The position numbers and the translations under genes are program-made. The notes below the pieces were generated by a model. It was not told where the DNA came from, did not search any database, and was given only the letters and a program-made list of their open reading frames with translations. From Basfia succiniciproducens (GTDB taxonomy: Bacteria > Pseudomonadota > Gammaproteobacteria > Enterobacterales > Pasteurellaceae): a stretch of DNA of 64,000 nt. The stretch is taken from the NCBI RefSeq assembly GCF_011455875.1, contig NZ_CP015031.1:1345405-1409404 (forward strand), in the 5' to 3' direction. Of the stretch, positions 32,191 to 40,943 are shown in pieces (positions within the stretch are counted from its first letter, which is position 1; each line of letters begins with the position of its first letter).

Positions 32191-32976
32191 GTGTCTGAAA
32201 GTGCTTACTACGCCCATTTGCGCACAGCCAAAAAGCCAGCGAAACACACAGCTTTAGCCGTTGAAATCAAGGCAATTTTTGATGCAAGCCGAAGTTCAGC
32301 AGGCAAACGAACGATTCAATCGCATTTGAAAGAGAAAGGTATTTTTGTGGGGTTGTATTTAATTCGTAAGTTAATGAATAAGCAAGGATTATTTAGTAAG
32401 CAACCGCAAAAATGGCGCAATCCTAGTAAAGGAAACAGTCAAGTTTTTGAGAATATACTAAGTCGAGAATTTACGCCTGATAGCCAAACGACCGTGCTAT
32501 GTGGTGACACGACCTATATAAAAATCAATGGGATATGGTGCTATTTAGCAGTGGTAATTAATTTATTAAATCGTCAAGTCGTCGGTTGGAAGCTAAGTCG
32601 CTATCATGATAGTGAGCTGGTTAAAGATGCACTGAATCATGCGATGCTGAATATTGAACGCACGGAGCGAATGTTGTTCCATTCAGACCAAGGTAGTATT
32701 TATGGCAGTGAAATCTTTACTGATTCAGTTAAGAAACATGGGCTTACACAAAGTATGAGCCGTCGTGGTAACTGTTGGGACAATGCGCCGATGGAGCGTT
32801 GGTTTCGGAGTTTTAAATATGAATGGATGCTGAAAGGGGGTTATAGTGATTTTGAAAGTGCTGTAAATGATGTGAGAGAATATGTGATGTATTATAATCA
32901 CATTCGCCCACATAGCTATAATCAAGGTCTATCTCCGATTTTAGCAAAAACAACTTATCGGAGACTGTTAAATTAG
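32191..32976 (+). CDS. IS3-family transposase OrfB, copy 1
   Basis: Shown from an internal GTG. The frame is really entered by -1 frameshifting at 32089-32095, which adds residues reading GYSDFNVTRKQ, then ITTLKSRGINRLCELFS, upstream. The DDE integrase core has Asp in CGDTTYIK, Asp in FHSDQGS and Glu in NAPMERWF, with exactly 35 residues between the last two (DD35E). The C-terminal YYNHIRPHS motif is intact here, unlike in copy 2, so this copy is the better candidate for an active enzyme. Confidence 0.93.
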   Translation: MSESAYYAHLRTAKKPAKHTALAVEIKAIFDASRSSAGKRTIQSHLKEKGIFVGLYLIRKLMNKQGLFSKQPQKWRNPSKGNSQVFENILSREFTPDSQTTVLCGDTTYIKINGIWCYLAVVINLLNRQVVGWKLSRYHDSELVKDALNHAMLNIERTERMLFHSDQGSIYGSEIFTDSVKKHGLTQSMSRRGNCWDNAPMERWFRSFKYEWMLKGGYSDFESAVNDVREYVMYYNHIRPHSYNQGLSPILAKTTYRRLLN

Positions 32977-33241
32977 TTGACCACTACACTACGTGACAGC
33001 TCCCCCCATAAAGGGGGGAGCGAAAAGGGTTAGAATTATAACCATCGGCTACAACATTTATGTCCTGTTTAAGGTAGTTGTTTTTAAAATTAACCGTTAA
33101 TCGACATATGAGTCCGCCATTATTTGGAAACTACAGAATAACGACCAACGCACTTATTTATTGAGGACTGTAGTACTAACCTATACATTTTTCGCTCCCC
33201 CCTTTATGGGGGGAGCTGTCACGCAGTGACTGAGGGGGAAA

Positions 33242-34864
33242 CTAATTACTATAATAAGTCGGTTCTTTATAGGTTGAGTGACCGACTTCTTCCACCAATC
33301 CGATTATTTTTCTGAAAGATTCTAAAAGTTCTTCCTTGTTATTAGCAACATAATAATATTTACCTACACATTTTTCCCATGCCGCTTTTTGCGTGCCTGA
33401 CGGACCGTAACCAAAAGCGACAAAGCCGATACGGGTCGGTTGTTCCAGATAAGTCTTATCCTGTAATGAATTTAGTTTGCTTTTGATTTTCTCGCACATT
33501 CCTTGGTTAATTAATGTACTCGTAATATTTAATGAGCTGCTGGCATTATTAATTTGATCCTCCCCATCAGAAAGCACCAATATAATTCGCTGTGTATTAG
33601 CGCCTAATTTACTTGGTTGAGCGTTTTCATCCGGGGTTGTATTCATTAATAAATTAGCACCAATTAACAAGCCGGAACTGGATAATGTCGCACCCAAAGC
33701 CGGAACTCGATTAAACCGGCTAACAAGATCTGCCGATTCATTTTTTCCCGCCCAAATATAAGTCGAATTAATACGGTTATTTGCGCTACCTAAACACCAT
33801 GAATTTTTACTAAAATACATAAGGGAACTCAAATCTTTTCCGTCAAAAGAATTAATTGATTCAATTGTTTTATCATAATCAACAAATGCATCAAAATACT
33901 GTGCTAATGTTGCATAAGAATAACGTTGCTGGTTACTACCTACATAAGAAAGCAATTCGGAGTATTGGATAGTAGTATAGTAATAACCTCCGTAATAACT
34001 ATTACGAACGCTTATGCTTGGTTTTATTTCATAAGGCAAATAACATTGAGCAGTATTATTTTGCTGTTGCGCTCCAAACGCAAATGACGTAAAGCCGATT
34101 CGATTGTATTGGCTGATAACTTTGCCTTCTTCAGTGTTATTTTGCTCAAGAAGCTCTTTGGCAATTGCGGAAACGACTTCTCTAAGAATATCTATTTTAG
34201 CAGTACCATATTTTGTACCGCTCACACTAGAATTCATTGAGCCACTCAAGTCCGCTACCAACATTAGATCAATAGGGATAATTTCATCCAGATTTTTCTG
34301 TATATAGATTTTATTAGCGTTAATGGTTGTTGTTTCGGCAAAACTAAGCCCGTTATTTTTACCGAGATAGAGCCAGGAAGGGCGCTCGAATTTGCCGGAT
34401 ATTTCACAAGCGATACTCTTTAATTGTTCGCCGTTTGGACCTTGCAGGTTGTTGCATTGATAGTCATATTTATCGCTGATTTTTAGATTATCCTTAAAAT
34501 AGGTTGAGGGGTAATAATAGTGACGGACTAATCCGCTCACCAACTCTTGGTTACGTTTGTATTTTTGTGCCGAAAAGGTGTCGCTGAAACCTTCTAATTC
34601 TTCTTTAGTCACCGTTTGACGAAGTACATCCGCATGCTTTTGATTTGTCGTTCTGAAATCATTATTCTCCGCCATTAACGCCAGCCCCGCCTGTTCTATT
34701 CCCTGTGAAAAACGGGCTTTATCCAGCAACATTCCCGAACCGTCAACAGTTAACGCCACTAAACCGATTAAAAAAAATGACAATATTCCCATGATCACCG
34801 CATAGGCACCGTCTTCGTTTTGAAAAAATTGCTTTAACTTGATGAAATAATGATATTTTTTCAT
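33242..34864 (-). CDS. tadG: Tad pilus assembly protein TadG
   Basis: 540 residues. One N-terminal membrane helix (AVIMGILSFFLIGLVALTVDGS, about 22-43) has a TadE/TadG-type start (EDGAYAVIM). The rest is periplasmic and contains a von Willebrand A domain beginning near 198, with the MIDAS motif DLSGSMNSS and a later LVLSDGEDQ. Its exact role is unsettled; family members are needed for tight adherence in Aggregatibacter. It is the last gene of the locus and stops 4 bases from a palindromic repeat element. Confidence 0.88.
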   Translation of the reverse strand: MKKYHYFIKLKQFFQNEDGAYAVIMGILSFFLIGLVALTVDGSGMLLDKARFSQGIEQAGLALMAENNDFRTTNQKHADVLRQTVTKEELEGFSDTFSAQKYKRNQELVSGLVRHYYYPSTYFKDNLKISDKYDYQCNNLQGPNGEQLKSIACEISGKFERPSWLYLGKNNGLSFAETTTINANKIYIQKNLDEIIPIDLMLVADLSGSMNSSVSGTKYGTAKIDILREVVSAIAKELLEQNNTEEGKVISQYNRIGFTSFAFGAQQQNNTAQCYLPYEIKPSISVRNSYYGGYYYTTIQYSELLSYVGSNQQRYSYATLAQYFDAFVDYDKTIESINSFDGKDLSSLMYFSKNSWCLGSANNRINSTYIWAGKNESADLVSRFNRVPALGATLSSSGLLIGANLLMNTTPDENAQPSKLGANTQRIILVLSDGEDQINNASSSLNITSTLINQGMCEKIKSKLNSLQDKTYLEQPTRIGFVAFGYGPSGTQKAAWEKCVGKYYYVANNKEELLESFRKIIGLVEEVGHSTYKEPTYYSN

Positions 34865-34886
34865 AGCAAATTTCCTACTTGGCAGA

Positions 34887-35477
34887 TTAACGGGAAACCG
34901 TAATAGAAGAAGAACGTATCGTCTCTTTCATATTTTTTGCCACACCCGGCACCAGCGCGCTGAAAAAGCTGTAATTAGGCACGCAAACGGTAACCTGATA
35001 TAAAGGGATTTTTCTTGTATCGTTGATTTCGGATCGTGGCGAGAGATTTTCCAACCCTTGCAAACTATCATAAGGTTCGCATTTGGCACGGTCTCCGATT
35101 ATGCGGTAAACCGAATTTTGCGGTGCCAAATATTCCAATACGACATAAATTTCTTTATTGCTGTTTTTATCGCCAAAAGCCATTCGTTTGGCAAGCAATT
35201 TAAAGTTGTTTACGTCGCGATTATTCACATTTTCGGTCGCTAAATTTTCTTTACCGTCGTATAGCTGGGTTCGTTCGCGCAAAATATTAGCCAAAGAATA
35301 AGAAATATTATCCAACCGCCCGGTTGTGGAACGTAACATTGCCAAATCCGTCATAAAAGCCAGAATCAGAATCAGCAAAATCAGCATGAATACGAATTCA
35401 ATGGTAACGGAGCCGCGCTGCTGGCGAATAAAACGGCGTAAAGGGCTAATTGTTGTATCGGAATGAAGGACGTTCAT
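34887..35477 (-). CDS. tadF: Tad pseudopilin TadF
   Basis: About 196 residues from the ATG at 35477 (MNVLHSDTT); an in-frame TTG 15 bases upstream is less likely. A basic leader ends RQQRG, followed by SVTIEFVFMLILLILILAFM, a prepilin-like cleavage site and hydrophobic helix with the characteristic Glu at +5. Family members are pseudopilins processed by TadV. It overlaps the tadE end by about 30 bases, so translation is probably coupled. Confidence 0.85.
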   Translation of the reverse strand: MNVLHSDTTISPLRRFIRQQRGSVTIEFVFMLILLILILAFMTDLAMLRSTTGRLDNISYSLANILRERTQLYDGKENLATENVNNRDVNNFKLLAKRMAFGDKNSNKEIYVVLEYLAPQNSVYRIIGDRAKCEPYDSLQGLENLSPRSEINDTRKIPLYQVTVCVPNYSFFSALVPGVAKNMKETIRSSSITVSR

Positions 35478-35991
35478 ATTCTTGCACCACAAAAATCTCC
35501 CGGTTAAACATCGGGTTAATCCATTGTTCGGAAATAAAAGGCAACGGCACTAAAAAGCGATAACTATAACTTAAACTGTAACGCGCGATACTGGCGTCCG
35601 CACCGGTCGGCGAAACGGCTACGCCGTTAACTATAGTAGGCTGTCTGAAAACTTCATTAACCAAATCATCAACGGATTCCGCATATTCAACCTTCACGTC
35701 GATTTTCTCGTCTCTCACATCAAAAAAAGCCAATACCGCATTATTTTGCTGTTGATGTTGTTGCTCTAATACCGTTCTAAACAAGCTGGCGTAATCATTA
35801 TTTTCCGCCCGTTGGTTTTTGGTTATGCGCACACTTTCCGTTAACAGATAATCCCAATAAGAGGTGAATAATGTTAAGCGGGCAAGTTCGAGAATCATAA
35901 ATACAACCATAAAGAAAAGACCCACCGTCAAGGTGAATTCGATAGAAGAAACCCCCTTTCGGCAAGATAATAATTTTCTTATTTTGTTCAT
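35446..35991 (-). CDS. tadE: Tad pseudopilin TadE
   Basis: 181 residues. The leader MNKIRKLLSCRKG is followed by VSSIEFTLTVGLFFMVVFMI, matching the G/xxxxEF processing site of TadE pseudopilins, cleaved by TadV. The C-terminal part is predicted to be outside the membrane. It precedes tadF with an overlap. Confidence 0.87.
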   Translation of the reverse strand: MNKIRKLLSCRKGVSSIEFTLTVGLFFMVVFMILELARLTLFTSYWDYLLTESVRITKNQRAENNDYASLFRTVLEQQHQQQNNAVLAFFDVRDEKIDVKVEYAESVDDLVNEVFRQPTIVNGVAVSPTGADASIARYSLSYSYRFLVPLPFISEQWINPMFNREIFVVQEYERPSFRYNN

Positions 35992-36018
35992 ATGACATTC
36001 TCGGCTGAAATCAAAACA

Positions 36019-36786
36019 TTATTTTTTATAACGGGCAGTCGTAACTTTATTAGGGACTTTTTCGGTTTTCTTTAACGCATTAACTAAATCTTCCGGCGAA
36101 GTATTTAACCGCTCTTTTTTTATAATATCCAAAGCGTAATTAGTGTCGCCGCTTTTCACCAGCGCAAAAACCAGATTATGTACCAAGCGCTGTTCTTTTG
36201 CACCGTTTAAATATTGAGGTAATAATAGATTTACCGCATTTTTATAATCACCGTTAATAATTTTTAACATTGCGAGATTATTAATAGCGATAACGTCGTT
36301 AATAAAGCGGTTTCTGGCGGAATTAATATCCTGCTCGGCATTTTTATATTTTCCTAATTGCGCATTTGCAATACCGCGCAAATTATAGGCTTCGGAATTA
36401 TGCGGATATTTACTTATTAACATGGAAGCCGAACTGATTGCCTCATTATAATTCTGTAATTGAATTAAATTACGAATTTGCAAAATAGTGGCTGACTGAA
36501 AATAAAGATTTTGTTCATTTAATAAAGGCTGTAAATAATCCAATGAAGATTGGCTGTCGCCTTTTTGATAATAAGTAAGCGCTAATTTATAACGAACGGA
36601 ATTATCTTCCGTTGTTTTTAACTGTTCGCGGTAAAGGGAAATCAAACCGTTATAATTGTTAGTGGAATGATAGAGTTTTTCTTTTGCGACAAAACTCTCG
36701 GAATCGCTCATAGGGAGACCGGAGCAACCGCCAAGTGCAAAAATTAAAGATAAAAATAATGCTTTTTTCATTGAGTTGTTAAACAT
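36019..36786 (-). CDS. tadD: Tad outer-membrane lipoprotein TadD
   Basis: 255 residues. The signal peptide ends in the lipobox LGGC (about residue 20), then TPR-like helical repeats run from about 45 to 230 (for example SEAYNLRGIANAQLGKYKNA). TadD is thought to help the RcpA secretin assemble, in the manner of a pilotin. The first ATG overlaps the tadC stop (ATGTTTAA) and is preceded by GAGGG, which suggests coupled translation; a second ATG five codons later is possible. Confidence 0.88.
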   Translation of the reverse strand: MFNNSMKKALFLSLIFALGGCSGLPMSDSESFVAKEKLYHSTNNYNGLISLYREQLKTTEDNSVRYKLALTYYQKGDSQSSLDYLQPLLNEQNLYFQSATILQIRNLIQLQNYNEAISSASMLISKYPHNSEAYNLRGIANAQLGKYKNAEQDINSARNRFINDVIAINNLAMLKIINGDYKNAVNLLLPQYLNGAKEQRLVHNLVFALVKSGDTNYALDIIKKERLNTSPEDLVNALKKTEKVPNKVTTARYKK

Positions 36787-37633
36787 TTGGAAATACCCTC
36801 ATCACACCAGGTGCGACAATTAAAATAATAATCGGAAACATAATAAATAAAATTAAAGGCACGCTCATCTTAGCGGAAAGCGTACCTAAATGTTCTTCGA
36901 TGGTCAGTAGTTGAAGTTCCCGCATATCTGACGATAATTGCAATAAATGACTATAAATCGAAGAACCGAAATTTAAACTTTGTTGCAATACGGTAGTAAA
37001 CATACGGATTTCTCTGGTCGGCAAAGAAACGGCCAAGGTATCCAATGCCGACGGTAGACCGATAATTTCCGCCTTACGGATAATTCTGAGCATGACGTAA
37101 CTTAAATCCGGATTCAGAATCTTAAAATCCTCCGCCACACGTAATAACGCGGCATTAATAGTCATCCCGGTTTGTACGCAAATCGCCACCAAATCCACAA
37201 AACTTGGCAAGTCGGTCATCATGTTTTTAACTTTGCGGTTTAAAATCATGTTGGCGAGAGAGCCGGGAATTAAAATCACCAAAACGAAAATAACCGCACC
37301 GGCAATTGCCAGGCTTTTTCTTTCCGCATCCAGATTAAAAAGCGCGTAAATACCGGTTAATATTAAAGTAATAAAAAGTTTCACTTTAATATTTTTATCT
37401 ATGGTGCTTAATATATTTAAAAACTTATTATTAGTAATAATTAATTGTTCTAACTCAACTTGCTGTTGATTTTTATTTTTCTGCGTTTCTTTATTGTTTT
37501 TTTCTTTCGGATACATACCGGAAATAATATCCTGATTTCTGCTCAATTTCTTTTTATTGGAAACCGCCAGAAAAAAAACTAAAAAACCGGATAAGGTTAA
37601 TGCCAAATAAAATAACAAGGTTCCCAATATCAT
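36779..37633 (-). CDS. tadC: Tad inner-membrane platform protein TadC
   Basis: About 284 residues from the ATG at 37633, which overlaps the tadB stop as ATGA and follows GAGGAA; an earlier in-frame start would sit within tadB. It is a GspF-like type II secretion platform domain (about 135-270), with helices near 4-25, 85-130 and at the C-terminus (SVPLILFIMFPIIILIVAPG). It works with TadB and the TadA ATPase. Confidence 0.9.
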   Translation of the reverse strand: MILGTLLFYLALTLSGFLVFFLAVSNKKKLSRNQDIISGMYPKEKNNKETQKNKNQQQVELEQLIITNNKFLNILSTIDKNIKVKLFITLILTGIYALFNLDAERKSLAIAGAVIFVLVILIPGSLANMILNRKVKNMMTDLPSFVDLVAICVQTGMTINAALLRVAEDFKILNPDLSYVMLRIIRKAEIIGLPSALDTLAVSLPTREIRMFTTVLQQSLNFGSSIYSHLLQLSSDMRELQLLTIEEHLGTLSAKMSVPLILFIMFPIIILIVAPGVMRVFPNV

Positions 37634-38511
37634 GTTGCTTTCCTCATTAACCACCAAATAATTCCCATACCTAAGGATTCGCTGCCTAACACATAATAAA
37701 GAATCATTCGTCCGCCCGGATCATTTAATAAAAACTCAAAATTTTCTGGCATCATAAATTTCATAAAAATAAAAAATGCCACCGGGAACGAAGCCACAAT
37801 CATTGCCGACATTCTTGCCTCGGAAGTCATCGCGCTTTTTTTCTTTTCCATTTTTTTACTGTCCGCAATAACCCGCCCCAAACGCAGAATAACCTCCCGC
37901 ATTTGTCCGCCTTTATCCAGATTCACCCGGATAATGGTAATAAAGAAATAATATTCTTTATAAGGATAGCGGCTATAACTGTCTTCAAAAACCGAATTGG
38001 CATCCTCGCCGATAGCCAAACGTTTATGAATCGCGGTGAATTCCTCGCCAATCTGCCCGCTGATATCTTTGCCGCAACGTTCCAAAGCTTGTAATAAACC
38101 GGCTCCCGAAGAAGTTGCCGAATTAAGAATTTGAATCACTTCCGGAAACATTTCCTCAAATTCTTTTCTATTTCGCCGTTGCCCCAATTTCCATACGATA
38201 ATAAAAAACAGAACGAGAAAAACGCCTAAGAAAATAAATTTATCAACTTTTATATATAAATAATTTAAAGTGTGAAAAAAGAAAAAAATAATTAAGGTTA
38301 ACAATACGTTTCTTAATAAATTCCGTTCATTCCCAGCCGTAAAATAATATTTCCAAAGTGCGGTCTTAAATTTAATATTTTTGAAAAACTCGTTAATAGT
38401 TTTAAATGAATCATCATTCTGATTAATCTTCTTTTTAGCAGAATTTAAATTAAGCGCCGTATAAGTAAATAACAGCAAACTGAAGATAATAATCAGATAA
38501 TACAAAATCAT
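37630..38511 (-). CDS. tadB: Tad inner-membrane platform protein TadB
   Basis: 293 residues with membrane helices near 2-20, 65-110 and the C-terminus, and a GspF domain (FEEMFPEVIQILNSATSSGA onward). It is coupled to tadA by an ATGA overlap at its start and to tadC by another at its end. It holds the only exact uptake signal in the tad locus (38356-38364). Confidence 0.9.
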   Translation of the reverse strand: MILYYLIIIFSLLLFTYTALNLNSAKKKINQNDDSFKTINEFFKNIKFKTALWKYYFTAGNERNLLRNVLLTLIIFFFFHTLNYLYIKVDKFIFLGVFLVLFFIIVWKLGQRRNRKEFEEMFPEVIQILNSATSSGAGLLQALERCGKDISGQIGEEFTAIHKRLAIGEDANSVFEDSYSRYPYKEYYFFITIIRVNLDKGGQMREVILRLGRVIADSKKMEKKKSAMTSEARMSAMIVASFPVAFFIFMKFMMPENFEFLLNDPGGRMILYYVLGSESLGMGIIWWLMRKAT

Positions 38512-39788
38512 TGCAAACCCTCGAATATACTTTGCAACTCATTGCTTAAATTAAATATTTGCGCGTTCTGGTACACCACGGAATTGGATAACAAGCCGTG
38601 AGAAATAAACTCACCGATAATTTTTCCGTTTTCATCCCGGTATTTACTCGGCTGATAAGTGAAAATATCCTGTAAAACAATATGTCCGCTTTCCATCCCC
38701 ATGATTTCCGTAATATTGGTGATTTTTCTCGAACCGTCATTTAAGCGGGAAGCCTGCACAATAATATTCACCGCGGCGGCGATATTGCGTCGAATCGCCT
38801 CAAGAGGCAAAGAGGCGTTTGCCATCATCACCATACTTTCCAGACGGGAAGTGGCGTCTCGAGGACTATTGGCGTGCAGAGTAGACATTGAACCGTCATG
38901 CCCGGTATTCATTGCCTGCAACATCTGGAACGCTTCCGCACCGCGGCATTCCCCCACAATAATCCGTTCCGGGCGCATCCGCAGCGCATTAATAACTAAG
39001 TCCTGCATGGTAATGGCACCGGTTCGCTCAACACCGGCAATCCGGGTTTCCAAGCGCACCACATGGGGCTGTTCTAAACGTAATTCCGCCGTATCTTCTA
39101 AAGTAATCACCCGTTCCGTATGAGAAATATAATTGGATAAAGCGTTTAATAACGTGGTTTTGCCCGAACCCGTCCCGCCGGAAACGATTATGTTCACCCG
39201 GGAACGGGCGGCGATAATCAGAAAATTTGCCATTTCCAGCGTCATGGAACCGAAATTCACCAATTCCTGTAAAGATTTTTTATTTTTGCTGAATTTACGA
39301 ATGGAAATGGAGGTACCGTCTAAAGCGATAGGCGGCACTACCACGTTTAAACGGCTACCGTCCGGCAGGCGCGAGTCCACCAGCGGCGAACCGTCGTCAA
39401 TCCGGCGCCCTACTCGCGCCACCAGCCGTTTGGCAATATCCGTCAGCTGTTCGTTATTAATAAATTGCTTGTTGGTTTTTTCCAGAATACCGGCGCGCTC
39501 AATCCATACGTCATCCGGGCCGTTCACCAGAATATCGTTTATCGTGTCATCTTCCATTAATTCCCGTAACGGACCGTAACCTGTGATTTCATCGGCAATA
39601 ATCTCCGCCATACCGGAAGCGTCAAGGGCGGTAAGATAATGTCCGTGCTGATTGCTGACCTGATAAACAATCTGCACCAGTTCGTCAACCAATTTACCGT
39701 ATTCACTCTGAATTTCGTCAAGTTTCTCAATATCCAGATTGCTCAACACTTCATTACGGAAAAAAACTTGTTGCTCTTTAGTTAACAT
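38508..39788 (-). CDS. tadA: Tad pilus ATPase TadA
   Basis: 426 residues, a secretion ATPase of the VirB11/CpaF type. Walker A is SGGTGSGKTTLLNAL (about 205-219), and the Asp box and Walker B region contain IIVGECRGAEAFQMLQAMNTGHDGS in its usual position (about 270-295), followed by STLHANSPRDATSRLE. It powers Flp pilus assembly. 15 bases separate it from tadZ. Confidence 0.94.
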   Translation of the reverse strand: MLTKEQQVFFRNEVLSNLDIEKLDEIQSEYGKLVDELVQIVYQVSNQHGHYLTALDASGMAEIIADEITGYGPLRELMEDDTINDILVNGPDDVWIERAGILEKTNKQFINNEQLTDIAKRLVARVGRRIDDGSPLVDSRLPDGSRLNVVVPPIALDGTSISIRKFSKNKKSLQELVNFGSMTLEMANFLIIAARSRVNIIVSGGTGSGKTTLLNALSNYISHTERVITLEDTAELRLEQPHVVRLETRIAGVERTGAITMQDLVINALRMRPERIIVGECRGAEAFQMLQAMNTGHDGSMSTLHANSPRDATSRLESMVMMANASLPLEAIRRNIAAAVNIIVQASRLNDGSRKITNITEIMGMESGHIVLQDIFTYQPSKYRDENGKIIGEFISHGLLSNSVVYQNAQIFNLSNELQSIFEGLQ

Positions 39789-39803
39789 AGAACGCCTTCA
39801 TAT

Positions 39804-40925
39804 CTAACGATTGAATAACAGACGATAAAGCCCCTTAAACAGGCTTTTATTTTCATTGTTCAAATTATTCCGCGACAATACGCCGATAATTTTCATTGCC
39901 AGAGTATAAAAAGATTTTTTGTGGGCTTTGCTCAAATTTAATGCCAATATGGTTTTAGCTTCGGTGTTTTTAATAAAAGGAATCACCGCATCCACCGTCG
40001 CGCCCAATAGGGTCTCAATATCCGATTTTGCCATTAGTTTTTCACTTTTCGGCTTATGATCGGAAATGCAAACGAACACTCGGACCGCCTGATTGGTAAG
40101 GCTGCGCAGGCGATCGCATTGTTCCAGGAACTGTTTCGCCACACGCAGTGCACCGATTCGGCGCTCCACCACTAACACAAAGCTGTTGCTGTATTTAAAA
40201 AATTCGGGATACAGATCTTTATCAATATTAAAGATCGGCTGATCATAAATAACGAAATTATATTTTTCCGTCACTTTATCATTCAGCCCCTGAGGCACTC
40301 CGTTAAAAATATCAAGATATTCGTCATATTTGGCAATATCGCCCTGTAATTTTTTATCAAAAGCAAGATCCAAATCCTGTGAGCCGTTAGGGCCTTGCGC
40401 AAGCAACACCGGCACTTTTTTCTTGCTGATAATCTGATTGGCAATATGGGTTGCAATTAAGCTACTGCCGATTCCGCCTTTGCAGCCTAATACACAAACG
40501 TTCACGGTATGTCTGGTATGAGGAATGCTGATTTTTGATGAGGTAATTTTTTCCATCATCAAATGCAATTGCGTATCCGCATGGAAATATAAAATCCCGG
40601 TATCCGCTAAATTTTGCGCCAAGGTAATGGAATCGGAATTGCCCACCGCACAAATCCAAAGGTTTTGCGGCACAATGGCGGTGATATGTTCCGCAATTAA
40701 CGAAACATCCGTTTCATCTTTTATATCAATAATCATGCCGATAATGTCTTCTGGGCTAAAAGCGATATCCGCAGAAAGAAAATGGCGCTTGCGTTGTTCG
40801 ACATTTTCAAAACCGCGAGTGCGCAATAGCTGCGACACATTGTTTTGCATTTCCTCCGAATCCGACAACACCACAATTTTACGGGCGCCGTTTTGGTTCG
40901 ATTGATTCTTATCAAGTAATAACAT
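39804..40925 (-). CDS. tadZ: Tad pilus localisation protein TadZ
   Basis: 373 residues. The N-terminal receiver-like domain (about 15-130) is followed by a MinD/ParA-like ATPase domain with a degenerate P-loop, GCKGGIGSSLIATHI, which lacks the second Lys. Family TadZ proteins are known to have atypical Walker A motifs. TadZ marks the site of Tad assembly at the cell pole in Aggregatibacter. It starts 18 bases after the rcpA stop; in most Pasteurellaceae loci rcpB stands between them. Confidence 0.88.
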   Translation of the reverse strand: MLLLDKNQSNQNGARKIVVLSDSEEMQNNVSQLLRTRGFENVEQRKRHFLSADIAFSPEDIIGMIIDIKDETDVSLIAEHITAIVPQNLWICAVGNSDSITLAQNLADTGILYFHADTQLHLMMEKITSSKISIPHTRHTVNVCVLGCKGGIGSSLIATHIANQIISKKKVPVLLAQGPNGSQDLDLAFDKKLQGDIAKYDEYLDIFNGVPQGLNDKVTEKYNFVIYDQPIFNIDKDLYPEFFKYSNSFVLVVERRIGALRVAKQFLEQCDRLRSLTNQAVRVFVCISDHKPKSEKLMAKSDIETLLGATVDAVIPFIKNTEAKTILALNLSKAHKKSFYTLAMKIIGVLSRNNLNNENKSLFKGLYRLLFNR

Positions 40926-40943
40926 GATTAACCCCGCCCGGAA

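Larger units (their letters stand above)
31771..32988 (+). mobile_element. IS3-family insertion sequence, copy 1 (1218 bp)
   Basis: Ends are TGTAGTGGTAGACTAATTCC (left) and, inverted on the right, TGTAGTGGTCAACTAATTTA. A 3-bp target duplication CTA flanks it, as expected for the IS3 family. It carries orfA and orfB in overlapping frames. A second copy of identical length lies at 54698-55915 in the opposite orientation. Confidence 0.92.
31755..33238. repeat. 262-bp composite palindromic element, copy A, split by an IS3 insertion
   Basis: Without the insertion sequence this is a unit of about 263 bp. Its inverted ends each carry a GTCAC-TRC-GTGAC palindrome followed by a GCTCCCCCC/GGGGGGAGC hairpin. 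The core of about 175 bp is about 92% identical to copy B at 44346-44607, in the same orientation. The insertion sequence sits exactly inside the left GTCACTACGTGAC palindrome. The right inverted end is at 33194-33238, touching the tadG stop (33242). Confidence 0.75.
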
